Program-made: the position numbers and the translations under genes
Shown: piece after piece, positions 1-6,048 of the stretch
Position numbering within the stretch: position 1 is the stretch's first letter
Layout of the letters: every line of letters begins with the position of its first letter
The notes under the pieces: model-generated
Databases searched by the model: none
What the model was told of the DNA's origin: nothing
What the model saw: the letters and a program-made list of their open reading frames with translations, nothing else
Assembly: GCA_012961655.1 (NCBI GenBank)
Contig: DTYX01001067.1
Span: forward strand, 1 to 24,410
DNA from: Candidatus Poribacteria bacterium
Lineage (GTDB): Bacteria > Poribacteria > WGA-4E > DTYX01
Reading direction: 5' to 3'
DNA: 24,410 bases

Positions 1-48
1 AATGTTTTTAAGGACGCACGGATAAAAGCAGTAAAAATCAGTGTTTAA

Positions 49-84
49 GTAGCCGAATTCCCGAACTTTGGCAAGTTCGGCTAC
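49..84. repeat. Intergenic palindrome downstream of the aldolase gene
   Basis: The outer arms GTAGCCGAA (49-57) and TTCGGCTAC (76-84) are perfect inverted complements, and CGAACTT/AAGTTC(G) inside can form an alternative inner hairpin with a TGGC loop. It lies 47 nt beyond the stop codon of the minus-strand aldolase gene. No U-tract follows it on the minus strand, so it is not a convincing intrinsic terminator. Its size and shape match the other short intergenic palindromes of this window, although the sequence differs. Confidence 0.55.
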
Positions 85-131
85 ATTCGGGTTAATCCGT
101 GGCTGAAGATGTTATCTAAAACTATTGAAAC

Positions 132-923
132 TTATTTAACAGTGCAATAGACATCTCCAATAATCTTCCGCAAATCATCCCCGTTCATCCTCCACCAGTT
201 GTAGAGGATCGAGAGGTCTGTTCCGATGTTGAAATGGCGTACCCCGAGGTCAAGGTAGTATTTGGCTTGTTCGGGGCTGGTAATTTCCGCCCTTGGCGGT
301 ACGCCCATCTTCAACGCTGTTTCGATAACCTTGCGCTCAACATCTTTTACCTCTTGTCGCGTTCGGCCACTACTCATTGAGTAATCCGCAGGTCCCCATT
401 GTATCATATCAACCCCCTCGACTGACAGTACCTCTTCTAACTGCTCAACGGCCGAATGCTTCTCAATCATAATAGCGACGACGACATCTCGCAGCGCCTG
501 GACGTACTCAGGTGAGCCGCCATATCCCATGTAGGCAAAACGGCGCGCTCCAACGCCGTACAGTCCCTTGTCCTCGGGGGTATCAGGACGGACAATACGC
601 ACACACTGACGGACATCGTCAACCGAGCGGCAATCAGCGAACAATACGCTTTGGAAACCTGCGCCGATGCCGCGTTGCGCGAGAAAGCTACGCGGGTCTT
701 GGTCAATCTTAATCATCGACGACATACCGTATAGTTCAGCAGTACGGCAGAAGTTGTCGAGGGAATACAGGTCAAACGGGGCGTACTCAGCCAAAAACTC
801 GACGTAATCAAACATACCTGTATGTCCGATGGCCTCCACAATGGCTGGCCAGGTGTTATTGACACGGGTACCAACCGATGGTTTGCCAGCATCTATCAAT
901 TCTCGAAGCTTATTAGGTCTCAT
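132..923 (-). CDS. HpcH/HpaI aldolase/citrate lyase family protein
   Basis: This 263-residue protein is a probable class II, metal-dependent pyruvate aldolase of the HpcH/HpaI family, which cleave or form 2-keto-3-deoxy acids in a TIM-barrel fold. The sequence shows the usual family order: an N-terminal 'GTRVNNTWPAIVEAIG' strand, an 'FDYVEFLAEYAPFD' segment, 'VAIMIEKHSAVEQLEEVL' carrying the probable metal-binding Glu, and 'GVDMIQWGPADYSMSSG', the family's GP-D-S active-site loop. Length is normal (about 250-270). The ATG at 923 is preceded by a good CTGGAGG Shine-Dalgarno. It lies 85 nt downstream of the truncated ThuA-like ORF and is probably co-transcribed with it from the promoter at 1449-1477. 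The substrate cannot be told from sequence. ThuA partners suggest sugar or sugar-acid catabolism, which is inference. Confidence 0.85.
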   Translation of the reverse strand: MRPNKLRELIDAGKPSVGTRVNNTWPAIVEAIGHTGMFDYVEFLAEYAPFDLYSLDNFCRTAELYGMSSMIKIDQDPRSFLAQRGIGAGFQSVLFADCRSVDDVRQCVRIVRPDTPEDKGLYGVGARRFAYMGYGGSPEYVQALRDVVVAIMIEKHSAVEQLEEVLSVEGVDMIQWGPADYSMSSGRTRQEVKDVERKVIETALKMGVPPRAEITSPEQAKYYLDLGVRHFNIGTDLSILYNWWRMNGDDLRKIIGDVYCTVK

Positions 924-945
924 AATCTTTACCTCCAGAGTTTAA

Positions 946-976
946 AGAGCTTTTGTCTACTTTCCGAGAAAGCTCT
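946..976. other. Inverted repeat in the ThuA-like/aldolase intercistronic gap
   Basis: AGAGCTTT (946-953) and AAAGCTCT (969-976) form an 8-bp stem with a 15-nt loop. A competing hairpin, CTTTC/GAAAG (960-964/968-972), overlaps it. It sits just upstream of the aldolase Shine-Dalgarno, so it could influence processing or translation of the second cistron. No direct evidence for a role. Confidence 0.35.
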
Positions 977-1008
977 AAATAGTAGGGAAAGGCAAAACGG
1001 CAAGACTT

Positions 1009-1380
1009 TTAGCCATCTTGCCCCTTAGCCCCTGTTTTCCTTTGCTGCCACAAAAGAGCGATAATCCCACGCGAGTAGTGAGCCGAATGGATAGGAAAAT
1101 ATCCCATTCCCTCTTCCCGAACGCGTCTTTTGATGCGTTCGACATTTTCATCTGTAATGTCCCGGTGCTTTTGATGTCCCCACCAAACAAGCACGTCTGC
1201 CCATTGCAGTCGCTCCTCACTGATACCCTGTTCGGGGTCCGCAATCTGAACGGTTTTCGCTTCCACATCCTCCCGCGCGTTGAGATATTCCGCGATATCA
1301 CCGTGAATCCCCTTGGGATAGACATCCTTTGGCTCGGTAAATTCCGACCATACGAGTGCTTTGACTTTTCTATTTGCCAT
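1009..1380 (-). CDS. ThuA-like protein, C-terminally truncated
   Basis: The N-terminal part matches the ThuA-like (trehalose utilisation) glutamine-amidotransferase-like fold: 'KALVWSEFTEPKDVYPKGIH', 'ADVLVWWGHQKHRDIT' and 'GMGYFPIHSAHYS' are typical family segments. The match stops right after 'HSAHYS' (about residue 103), and the last 20 residues look unrelated. Family members are about 220-250 residues, so roughly half the protein is missing. I found no continuation in the other frames of the 85-nt gap to the aldolase, which points to a deletion rather than a simple frameshift. The start is well supported (ATG at 1380 with TAGGAG upstream), and a strong promoter lies at 1449-1477. It is probably a non-functional remnant that still carries the promoter for the aldolase. 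Confidence 0.7.
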   Translation of the reverse strand: MANRKVKALVWSEFTEPKDVYPKGIHGDIAEYLNAREDVEAKTVQIADPEQGISEERLQWADVLVWWGHQKHRDITDENVERIKRRVREEGMGYFPIHSAHYSRGIIALLWQQRKTGAKGQDG

Positions 1381-1402
1381 AACATTGCTCCTATTTAGTA
1401 AT

Positions 1403-1424
1403 AGATTGGTCTTGTAGCCAATCT
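1403..1424. other. Leader hairpin before the ThuA-like gene
   Basis: AGATTGG (1403-1409) and CCAATCT (1418-1424) are perfect 7-bp complements with an 8-nt loop. It lies in the transcribed leader between the promoter at 1449-1477 and the start codon at 1380. A role in mRNA stability or attenuation is possible but unproven. Confidence 0.35.
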
Positions 1425-1448
1425 CACTTCAGACACCAACATCTTTTT

Positions 1449-1477
1449 ATTTTACAGAGTTTTCACTTCCCTGTCAA
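1449..1477 (-). promoter_or_regulatory. Sigma70-type promoter for the ThuA-like/aldolase genes
   Basis: Read on the minus strand, TTGACA (1477-1472) is followed by a 17-nt spacer and TAAAAT (1454-1449). That is a consensus -35, ideal spacing and a five-of-six -10. The predicted start near 1442 gives a leader of about 60 nt before the ATG at 1380. Confidence 0.7.
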
Positions 1478-1544
1478 CAAAATTCTTCTTCTTTTTATAC
1501 ATCTTCCGTGCGCGTGCGGCCAGGGCATCACCGAGGTGCATGTA

Positions 1545-1807
1545 AATCGCTTCGTGCTGCGGCGTCTCTGATCTACTACGAAGCGATTGACTTCTTTATC
1601 TGCTCGCCCCTATGGTATTACATCCCCTGTCTCATCGTTGATGACAGCAAGTCCAGTTGTTTTACTGCCAGGGTCAATCTTTAATCTTAATGGTTGTACT
1701 TCCGCATCAGGCACGGCAGACTTCAAGATAATAGTAAACGGATAACACTTATATATAGCTGCACGTCCTGATGACAATAGTGCATAAGCACTAAAGCTGG
1801 TCAACAT
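1545..1807 (-). pseudogene. Decayed IscB-type (RRXRR/HNH, OMEGA nuclease) gene, N-terminal remnant
   Basis: IscB proteins are transposon-associated RNA-guided nucleases ancestral to Cas9. The readable part (1610-1807) begins with a divergent PLMP-like segment 'ALLSSGRAAIYKCYPFTIIL', then 'VQPLRLKIDPGSKTTGLAVI', which is the RuvC-I motif with its catalytic Asp. The frame hits a stop at 1612-1610. In the next frame the IscB-typical 'HRGEQIKKSIAS' follows immediately (1614-1579), and an arginine-rich 'QRRRSTKR' tract like the bridge helix is in a third frame (to about 1545). A short deletion plus at least two frame changes therefore broke the gene. HNH, RuvC-II/III and the C-terminal domain (some 300+ residues) are absent. 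The start at 1807 overlaps the scaffold-like RNA fold at 1800-1863, the usual layout of such loci. Family assignment is confident; the protein is clearly non-functional. Confidence 0.75.
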
Positions 1808-1863
1808 CAGAGCTCGCTTTCACAAGCCCCTTCCGAATCTATGATTCAGGAGGGGTAGTTGAC
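1800..1863 (-). ncRNA. Omega-RNA scaffold-like structured segment of the IscB element
   Basis: On the minus strand GTCAAC (1863-1858) pairs with GTTGAC (1805-1800), enclosing a 13-nt-armed hairpin (1855-1843 with 1839-1827, one mismatch and one G-U, 3-nt loop) and a second small hairpin with GCTT/AAGC arms (1827-1816). A closed outer stem with nested hairpins directly upstream of, and overlapping, an iscB start is how omega-RNA scaffolds are arranged. The pairing is read directly from sequence. The RNA identity is inferred from position and shape. If transcribed today it would have no intact partner protein in this window. Confidence 0.55.
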
Positions 1864-1867
1864 ATAC

Positions 1868-2002
1868 ATCAGGCTTCAAGTCTGGGTCATCTCTTACAGC
1901 ACGAATATCGCTCAAGCCAGGTTCTTGCTGAAAATCTGGTCCTATGTTTGGGTGAGTGTGAAATGTCGCAACTATATCTTTTTGGCAAAAAGCGTTCCCA
2001 AA
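1868..2002 (-). pseudogene. Internal fragment of a JAB/MPN (Mov34-type) metalloprotease gene
   Basis: An open frame of about 45 codons reads 'CQKDIVATFHTHPNIGPDF' followed by 'QQEPGLSDIRAVRDDPDLKP'. This is the JAMM zinc-binding core: the H-x-H-P pair, then the conserved Ser and Asp ('LSD' here). Prokaryotic JAB proteins normally have about 40-60 residues before and after it. Upstream the frame is closed by a TGA at 2005-2003, only 14 nt beyond the histidine kinase stop. Downstream it runs straight into the IscB scaffold-like fold. Both ends of the gene are therefore lost. It looks like a remnant whose right part was removed or displaced when the IscB element arrived. Confidence 0.6.
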
Positions 2003-2018
2003 TCACCCCTGCAATAAG

Positions 2019-3380
2019 TTATGGTAATGAGATAATAACCGTTGTTCCAACTCCCACCTTGCTTTGCACTTCGATATCTCCACCGTGTTGTTGTAGAATT
2101 TGCCTGGCATTTGTTAATCCCAGACCGGTCCCTTCGGCTTTAGTCGTAAAGAACGGCTCAAATAATCGAGACAGATTTTCCGGTGGAATACCAACCCCGG
2201 TATCTGATATTTCGACCAAAATGGTAGAACCTCTTTGCTTTGTTGCAATAGTCAACTCGCCGCCACTCGACATCGATTGTATAGCGTTGAAAATTACATT
2301 CATAAAAACCTGTTTCAGTTTGTCAGCATCCAACATAATTAACGGAAGGTCTTTTGATAGATTTTTTACAAGCGTAATCTTATGATGAATTAATTTTGCC
2401 TCCATAAAATTGAGCACTTCAAGTAGCACGGAGTTAATATCGTCCTTTTGTAGATTCAACTTCATCGGACGAGCAAAATCCATAATGTTTTTGACAATGT
2501 CATTTAGCCGGTCAATCTCCTCGGTAATTGAACGGATATACTTTTGATTTTCCTCACCCGGTTGGACTCGTTTGCGCAGCAATTGAACCATCATTTTTAT
2601 GGAAGATAACGGATTGCGAATATCATGCGCAAACGCCGCCGCCATTCGTCCCGCCGTCGCGAGTCTTTCTGCCTTTACCAATTCCTGCTGTGATTGGCGA
2701 AGTTTTCGCGTCATCTGATTGAAAGCGGCGGTGAGTTCTCCGATTTCATCGCGTGTAGTTATTTTGCCTTCTAACTCCAAATTACCCCCTGCCACTTTTT
2801 GAGTGATTTGTACCAAATCCTTGACTGGCGCAGTGATATTTTGGGCTATGAAATGTCCCACCAGCGCGACCAAAATGATGCCGCAGACAGCGACCAGAAT
2901 CATCGTCCAGGTTACCTGCCGCTTCGCAGCGGCGATTTCAGACATACCGCGCATCAGGGTGTACATACGGTCATATATTACTAAAGGATAGTGAATAACC
3001 TTGTACGGTTTACCGCGAAAATTGATGTCCATGATAACCGGTTTACGTCCAGACCTCTCTATAATCCTGCGAGATTCTTGTAACTTCACGGATTTTGCAA
3101 TCTGCTCATCAGAGCCACTTTTCAAGGTTGTACTAATCACCCCGTTATCTTTGCTAAACATCACTATTTCGACTCCAAAAGTTTTTTTTACTTTGTCTAT
3201 TTCAAGCTGGTAACCGGTTTTAAAAATCACTTCGAGCCATTGTACCGTCTCCTGAGTAATTTTTTCATCGTATTTTTTATTAAAGAGGGTGATAGTTATG
3301 AAAGTCGAAAGAACAATGACCATTACGAATAAAAGCGTAAATGGAACGACAATTTTGTTTTGTATACTGTATTTGCGCAT
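2019..3380 (-). CDS. Membrane-bound sensor histidine kinase (HAMP-HisKA-HATPase)
   Basis: This 453-residue two-component sensor kinase autophosphorylates a histidine in response to an unknown signal. Two membrane segments (about 11-33 and 157-178) flank a roughly 120-residue extracytoplasmic sensor region. A HAMP linker follows (about 178-230), then the HisKA dimerisation domain with the phosphoacceptor His252 in 'AFAHDIRNPLSSIKMM'. The HATPase_c domain carries the N box 'KQVFMNVIFNAIQSM', G1 'ISDTGVGIPPE', F box 'LFEPFFTTK' and G2 'GTGLGLTNARQIL'. All motifs are intact. The DIRNPL H box resembles NtrB/ZraS/AtoS-type kinases, whose partners are usually NtrC-like regulators, but no response regulator is encoded here. 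The ATG at 3380 has AGGATG upstream. It is transcribed divergently from the Gld-like operon. Confidence 0.93.
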   Translation of the reverse strand: MRKYSIQNKIVVPFTLLFVMVIVLSTFITITLFNKKYDEKITQETVQWLEVIFKTGYQLEIDKVKKTFGVEIVMFSKDNGVISTTLKSGSDEQIAKSVKLQESRRIIERSGRKPVIMDINFRGKPYKVIHYPLVIYDRMYTLMRGMSEIAAAKRQVTWTMILVAVCGIILVALVGHFIAQNITAPVKDLVQITQKVAGGNLELEGKITTRDEIGELTAAFNQMTRKLRQSQQELVKAERLATAGRMAAAFAHDIRNPLSSIKMMVQLLRKRVQPGEENQKYIRSITEEIDRLNDIVKNIMDFARPMKLNLQKDDINSVLLEVLNFMEAKLIHHKITLVKNLSKDLPLIMLDADKLKQVFMNVIFNAIQSMSSGGELTIATKQRGSTILVEISDTGVGIPPENLSRLFEPFFTTKAEGTGLGLTNARQILQQHGGDIEVQSKVGVGTTVIISLP

Positions 3381-3458
3381 AAAATCATCCTATGAAGAAA
3401 GCCCCAAATTACACAAAAGAAATTGCCAAAATTGTAAATTGAAGTTAGCTGCCACTTG

Positions 3459-3475
3459 TCTGCAGTGCCTGCAGA
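3459..3475. promoter_or_regulatory. Candidate operator dyad between the kinase and ABC operons
   Basis: TCTGCAG and CTGCAGA are perfect 7-bp complements separated by TGC, inside the 296-nt divergent intergenic region. The form fits a homodimeric regulator site, but no binding protein can be named and no second copy was seen. Confidence 0.3.
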
Positions 3476-3553
3476 GGTGGAAATTTGAACCTGCCGCGTT
3501 CATACGTGCAGAGTTTCAGTTTAGACACTCTCTTTACCTTATTTATAACCTAT

Positions 3554-3578
3554 TTGACGAAGTATCGTCAAGTTTTTT
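3554..3578 (+). terminator. Hairpin followed by a T-run, just upstream of the ABC-operon promoter
   Basis: TTGACGA (3554-3560) and TCGTCAA (3565-3571) form a perfect 7-bp stem with loop AGTA, followed by G and six T. It has the form of a short intrinsic terminator on the plus strand. It lies 17 nt before the -35 box at 3596, so it could insulate the promoter from read-through, or act as an operator dyad. GC content of the stem is modest. Confidence 0.4.
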
Positions 3579-3595
3579 CTAGAGAAATTTGTGTC

Positions 3596-3625
3596 TTGAC
3601 AACTTTTCGGTTATTAGTATATAAT
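3596..3625 (+). promoter_or_regulatory. Sigma70-type promoter of the Gld-like operon
   Basis: TTGACA (3596-3601) and TATAAT (3620-3625) are both full consensus, separated by 18 nt. The predicted start near 3632 leaves a leader of about 45 nt to the ATG at 3677, which has GGAGG at 3662-3666. This suggests strong, largely constitutive expression. Confidence 0.8.
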
Positions 3626-3676
3626 TATTATTCATATTCCGCACCACTCATTTCGATAACTGGAGGCTAAAACAGC

Positions 3677-4642
3677 ATGATAGAAGTTGAAAATCTCACC
3701 AAATATTATGGCAATATTAGGGCCATTGAGAATGTTACATTTCGCGTGGAAAAAGGAGAAGTAGTTGGATTTTTAGGCCCAAATGGCTCTGGCAAAACAA
3801 CGACAATGCGCATTTTAACCTGTTTTATGCCTGCTTCTAGCGGACGGGCGACTGTTGCTGGATACGATGTGTTTACGCAGTCGTTGGATGTCAGACGGCA
3901 TATCGGATACATGCCCGAAAGCGTCCCGCTGTATACGGAAATGAAAGTGACTTCTTATCTGAAATATGTTTCAAAGATTAGAAAAATCCCCAGAACTCAG
4001 AGGAATTCGCGAATTGACGCTGTTCTTGAGTCGTGCGGCCTGACGCACATGAGGAATCGCATTATCGGACAGCTTTCCAAAGGCTATCGCCAGAGAGTAG
4101 GTTTAGCGCAAGCGTTAATCCACAACCCGGATGTCTTAATCTTAGATGAACCGACAATCGGGCTTGACCCGAAACAAATCGTAGAAATCCGAGAATTAAT
4201 CAAAGAATTGGGAAAAGAACATACCATCCTTTTGAGCACTCATATCTTACCGGAAGCAAGCATGATTTGCGGACGGATTATCGTGATAAATAACGGTAGT
4301 ATCGCCGGTAGCGTCACTTTGAGCGATGGTAGAATAACATCTGTCCAATCGAGCGAAGGCGAGATGACTACTCTGGGAGAAAGCGAGGAACTCTATGTGG
4401 AAGCCAAAGCTCCAGCCGAAGATTTCAGCGCCGCGGTTGCCAAAATTCCAAATGTGATAGATGTTCAGACCGCTGGGGAGAGTGCAGATAACCATCCGCG
4501 AGTTTACATAGATTATGAATTGAATACGGACATACGCGAAGAACTTTCTAATTTAATTATTAACAACGGTTGGGAGCTATTGGAAATGCGCCCTGTTGAA
4601 ATAACGCTGGAAGAGGTATTTCTTAGGCTTACTACGGAATAA
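3677..4642 (+). CDS. ABC transporter ATP-binding protein, GldA/NatA-like
   Basis: This 321-residue ABC-2-type ATPase powers the permease encoded next. Walker A is 'GPNGSGKTT' (residues 34-42), the ABC signature is 'LSKGYRQR' (133-140), Walker B is 'VLILDEP' with catalytic Glu158, and the switch His is His189 in 'LLSTHI'. All are intact. The region after about 215 is a C-terminal extension of the kind seen in GldA-like and NatA-like ATPases. The downstream permease, GldG-type and DUF4340 genes identify the set as a Gld-like ABC system. In Bacteroidetes GldAFG is needed for gliding, but homologues occur in many non-gliding bacteria with unknown substrate, so gliding should not be assumed. Confidence 0.92.
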   Translation: MIEVENLTKYYGNIRAIENVTFRVEKGEVVGFLGPNGSGKTTTMRILTCFMPASSGRATVAGYDVFTQSLDVRRHIGYMPESVPLYTEMKVTSYLKYVSKIRKIPRTQRNSRIDAVLESCGLTHMRNRIIGQLSKGYRQRVGLAQALIHNPDVLILDEPTIGLDPKQIVEIRELIKELGKEHTILLSTHILPEASMICGRIIVINNGSIAGSVTLSDGRITSVQSSEGEMTTLGESEELYVEAKAPAEDFSAAVAKIPNVIDVQTAGESADNHPRVYIDYELNTDIREELSNLIINNGWELLEMRPVEITLEEVFLRLTTE

Positions 4643-4646
4643 ACTT

Positions 4647-4681
4647 TAGACTTCCGAAGCCTCGGAGACTTTGGAAGTCTA
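4647..4681. repeat. Intercistronic palindrome between ABC ATPase and permease genes
   Basis: The 13-nt arms TAGACTTCCGAAG (4647-4659) and CTTTGGAAGTCTA (4669-4681) pair fully, with one G-U. It starts 4 nt after the ATPase stop codon and ends 17 nt before the permease ATG. That placement is the same as for the three 33-nt palindromes at 11820, 12894 and 22506, although the sequence is different. Confidence 0.65.
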
Positions 4682-4698
4682 TAATTGAGGAGTAATCT

Positions 4699-5424
4699 AT
4701 GAAAAATATAGCCGCAATTTTCATTAAAGAGCTACACAGCTATTTCGTCTCAGTAATCGCATACATCGTCATTATCGGTTTCATCGCTCTTTCAGGCCTT
4801 TTTTTCACATCAGCTTTAGCCAGATACAGTTTCAGTCAGGACTCAGTTGAATTTGTTACCGCTGTACTCTTTGGCAATATGAGCGTGATGTTACTTTTTA
4901 TCATACCTCTCTTGACAATGCGACTTTTTGCCGAGGAGAAGAAATCTGGGACGATTGAATTGTTGATGACTGCACCCATAAGAGATACCGAAGTCGTCAT
5001 CGGCAAATTCCTCGCTGGTTGGGCGCTCTTATTGGGTATGCTTCTTTTGAGTTTTCTGTTCCCTATTTTGATGACCCAATACGGCAATCCCGATTTTGGC
5101 CCGATATTCAGCAGCTATTTAGGGTTAATTCTTTTGGGTTCATGTTTCCTTTCGTTAGGAATTATGATATCTTCGATGACTAAAAATCAAATCGTCGCCG
5201 CATTCGTAAGTTTCGGCGCCCTTCTATTTCTATGGGTCATCGGTTTTTTATCCAACCGAGCCGGGGTTTTGGGCGATATCTTCAGTTATATCTCATTGAT
5301 TGAACACTTCGAGTATTTCTCAAGGGGCATCGTCGGCTTAAAACATGTCGTTTACTATCTGAGTTTCATCGCTGTCTGCCTTTTTTTGACGGTGAAATCT
5401 GTGGAGTCCGCGAAGTGGAAATAA
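4699..5424 (+). CDS. ABC-2 type transporter permease, GldF-like
   Basis: This 241-residue integral membrane protein is the permease half of the Gld-like ABC system. About six hydrophobic segments are visible, for example 16-38, 57-75, 104-125 and the C-terminal 'VVYYLSFIAVCLFLTV'. The cytoplasmic loop 'MRLFAEEKKSGTIELLMTAP' after segment two is the hallmark of GldF-type permeases and contacts the ATPase. Length fits the family (about 240). The ATG at 4699 follows a TTGAGGAG Shine-Dalgarno. Confidence 0.9.
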   Translation: MKNIAAIFIKELHSYFVSVIAYIVIIGFIALSGLFFTSALARYSFSQDSVEFVTAVLFGNMSVMLLFIIPLLTMRLFAEEKKSGTIELLMTAPIRDTEVVIGKFLAGWALLLGMLLLSFLFPILMTQYGNPDFGPIFSSYLGLILLGSCFLSLGIMISSMTKNQIVAAFVSFGALLFLWVIGFLSNRAGVLGDIFSYISLIEHFEYFSRGIVGLKHVVYYLSFIAVCLFLTVKSVESAKWK

Positions 5425-5470
5425 CTGTTAATAAGGTGTTACCACTCACACCAATTAAGGAGGTCTCGGG

Positions 5471-5977
5471 ATGTCTAATGAAGCCATTTCAGCAGAAAAG
5501 ATCGAGGGTCTGGAAGAGTTGATAAATGAGATTTTGAATAGAAAGATTACTCAGCTTTCTTCAAGCGTTGAGGACATGGAACAATTAAAAAAGTCCCCAG
5601 CGGGCACTATCATCAGGTTGGAAGAGCGTGTCAATGCGCTCGATGAGAAAATCGATGAAATTAGAACTCAGATGGTCACCAAGGCAGAATTTGCTGTTAT
5701 GAGCAACCGCATTGACAGCATCGAAAGCCGCATTGACAGCATCGAAGGCAAAATGGCGACTAAGCAAGATTTGGAACACATGGCAACTAAACAGGATTTG
5801 GAACGCATGGCGACGAAGGAAGAGCTATACGCTTTGGCGCAAGAGGTTAAGGGGTTAAGCGTTCGCATAGAGGAACAGGGTAAGCGTCTGTCTTTCTTTC
5901 AAACCGTTACTTACAGTTTCTTTGGAGTGCTTTTTGTTATGATGGCCAGTATACTGGTGAAGTTGTTTTTGCCGTAA
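5471..5977 (+). CDS. Coiled-coil protein with C-terminal membrane anchor
   Basis: I do not recognise a named family for this 168-residue protein. It is almost entirely charged helical coiled coil (about residues 5-140) ending in one membrane segment (about 143-166). It holds two tandem short repeats: 'RIDSIES'/'RIDSIEG', and three units of the type 'MATKQDLE' or 'MATKEEL'. The DNA is repeated too (a 21-nt unit twice near 5708-5750), so repeat number may vary between strains. It has a strong GGAGGT ribosome site and sits between the permease and GldG-type genes, so it is probably co-expressed with them. It could scaffold the complex or be an unrelated insertion. Similar heptad-rich small proteins are often annotated as DUF1640-like, which I cannot confirm. 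Confidence 0.8.
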   Translation: MSNEAISAEKIEGLEELINEILNRKITQLSSSVEDMEQLKKSPAGTIIRLEERVNALDEKIDEIRTQMVTKAEFAVMSNRIDSIESRIDSIEGKMATKQDLEHMATKQDLERMATKEELYALAQEVKGLSVRIEEQGKRLSFFQTVTYSFFGVLFVMMASILVKLFLP

Positions 5978-6048
5978 ATGGTCTATTTCAAAAGTCTGTC
6001 AAAAAGGCGACCCTGATGGTGAAGATTGGATGAAACGGAGGACAAATC

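Noticed and set aside
975..1398. Overlapping ORFs of 136 aa (minus) and 126 aa (plus) over the ThuA-like gene
   Set aside because: Both are shadows of the ThuA-like frame: no family motifs, Arg/Ser/Phe-rich composition, no ribosome site.
1948..2385. 145-aa plus-strand ORF
   Set aside because: Antisense to the conserved ATP-binding domain of the histidine kinase and the JAB remnant; it has no recognisable protein character.
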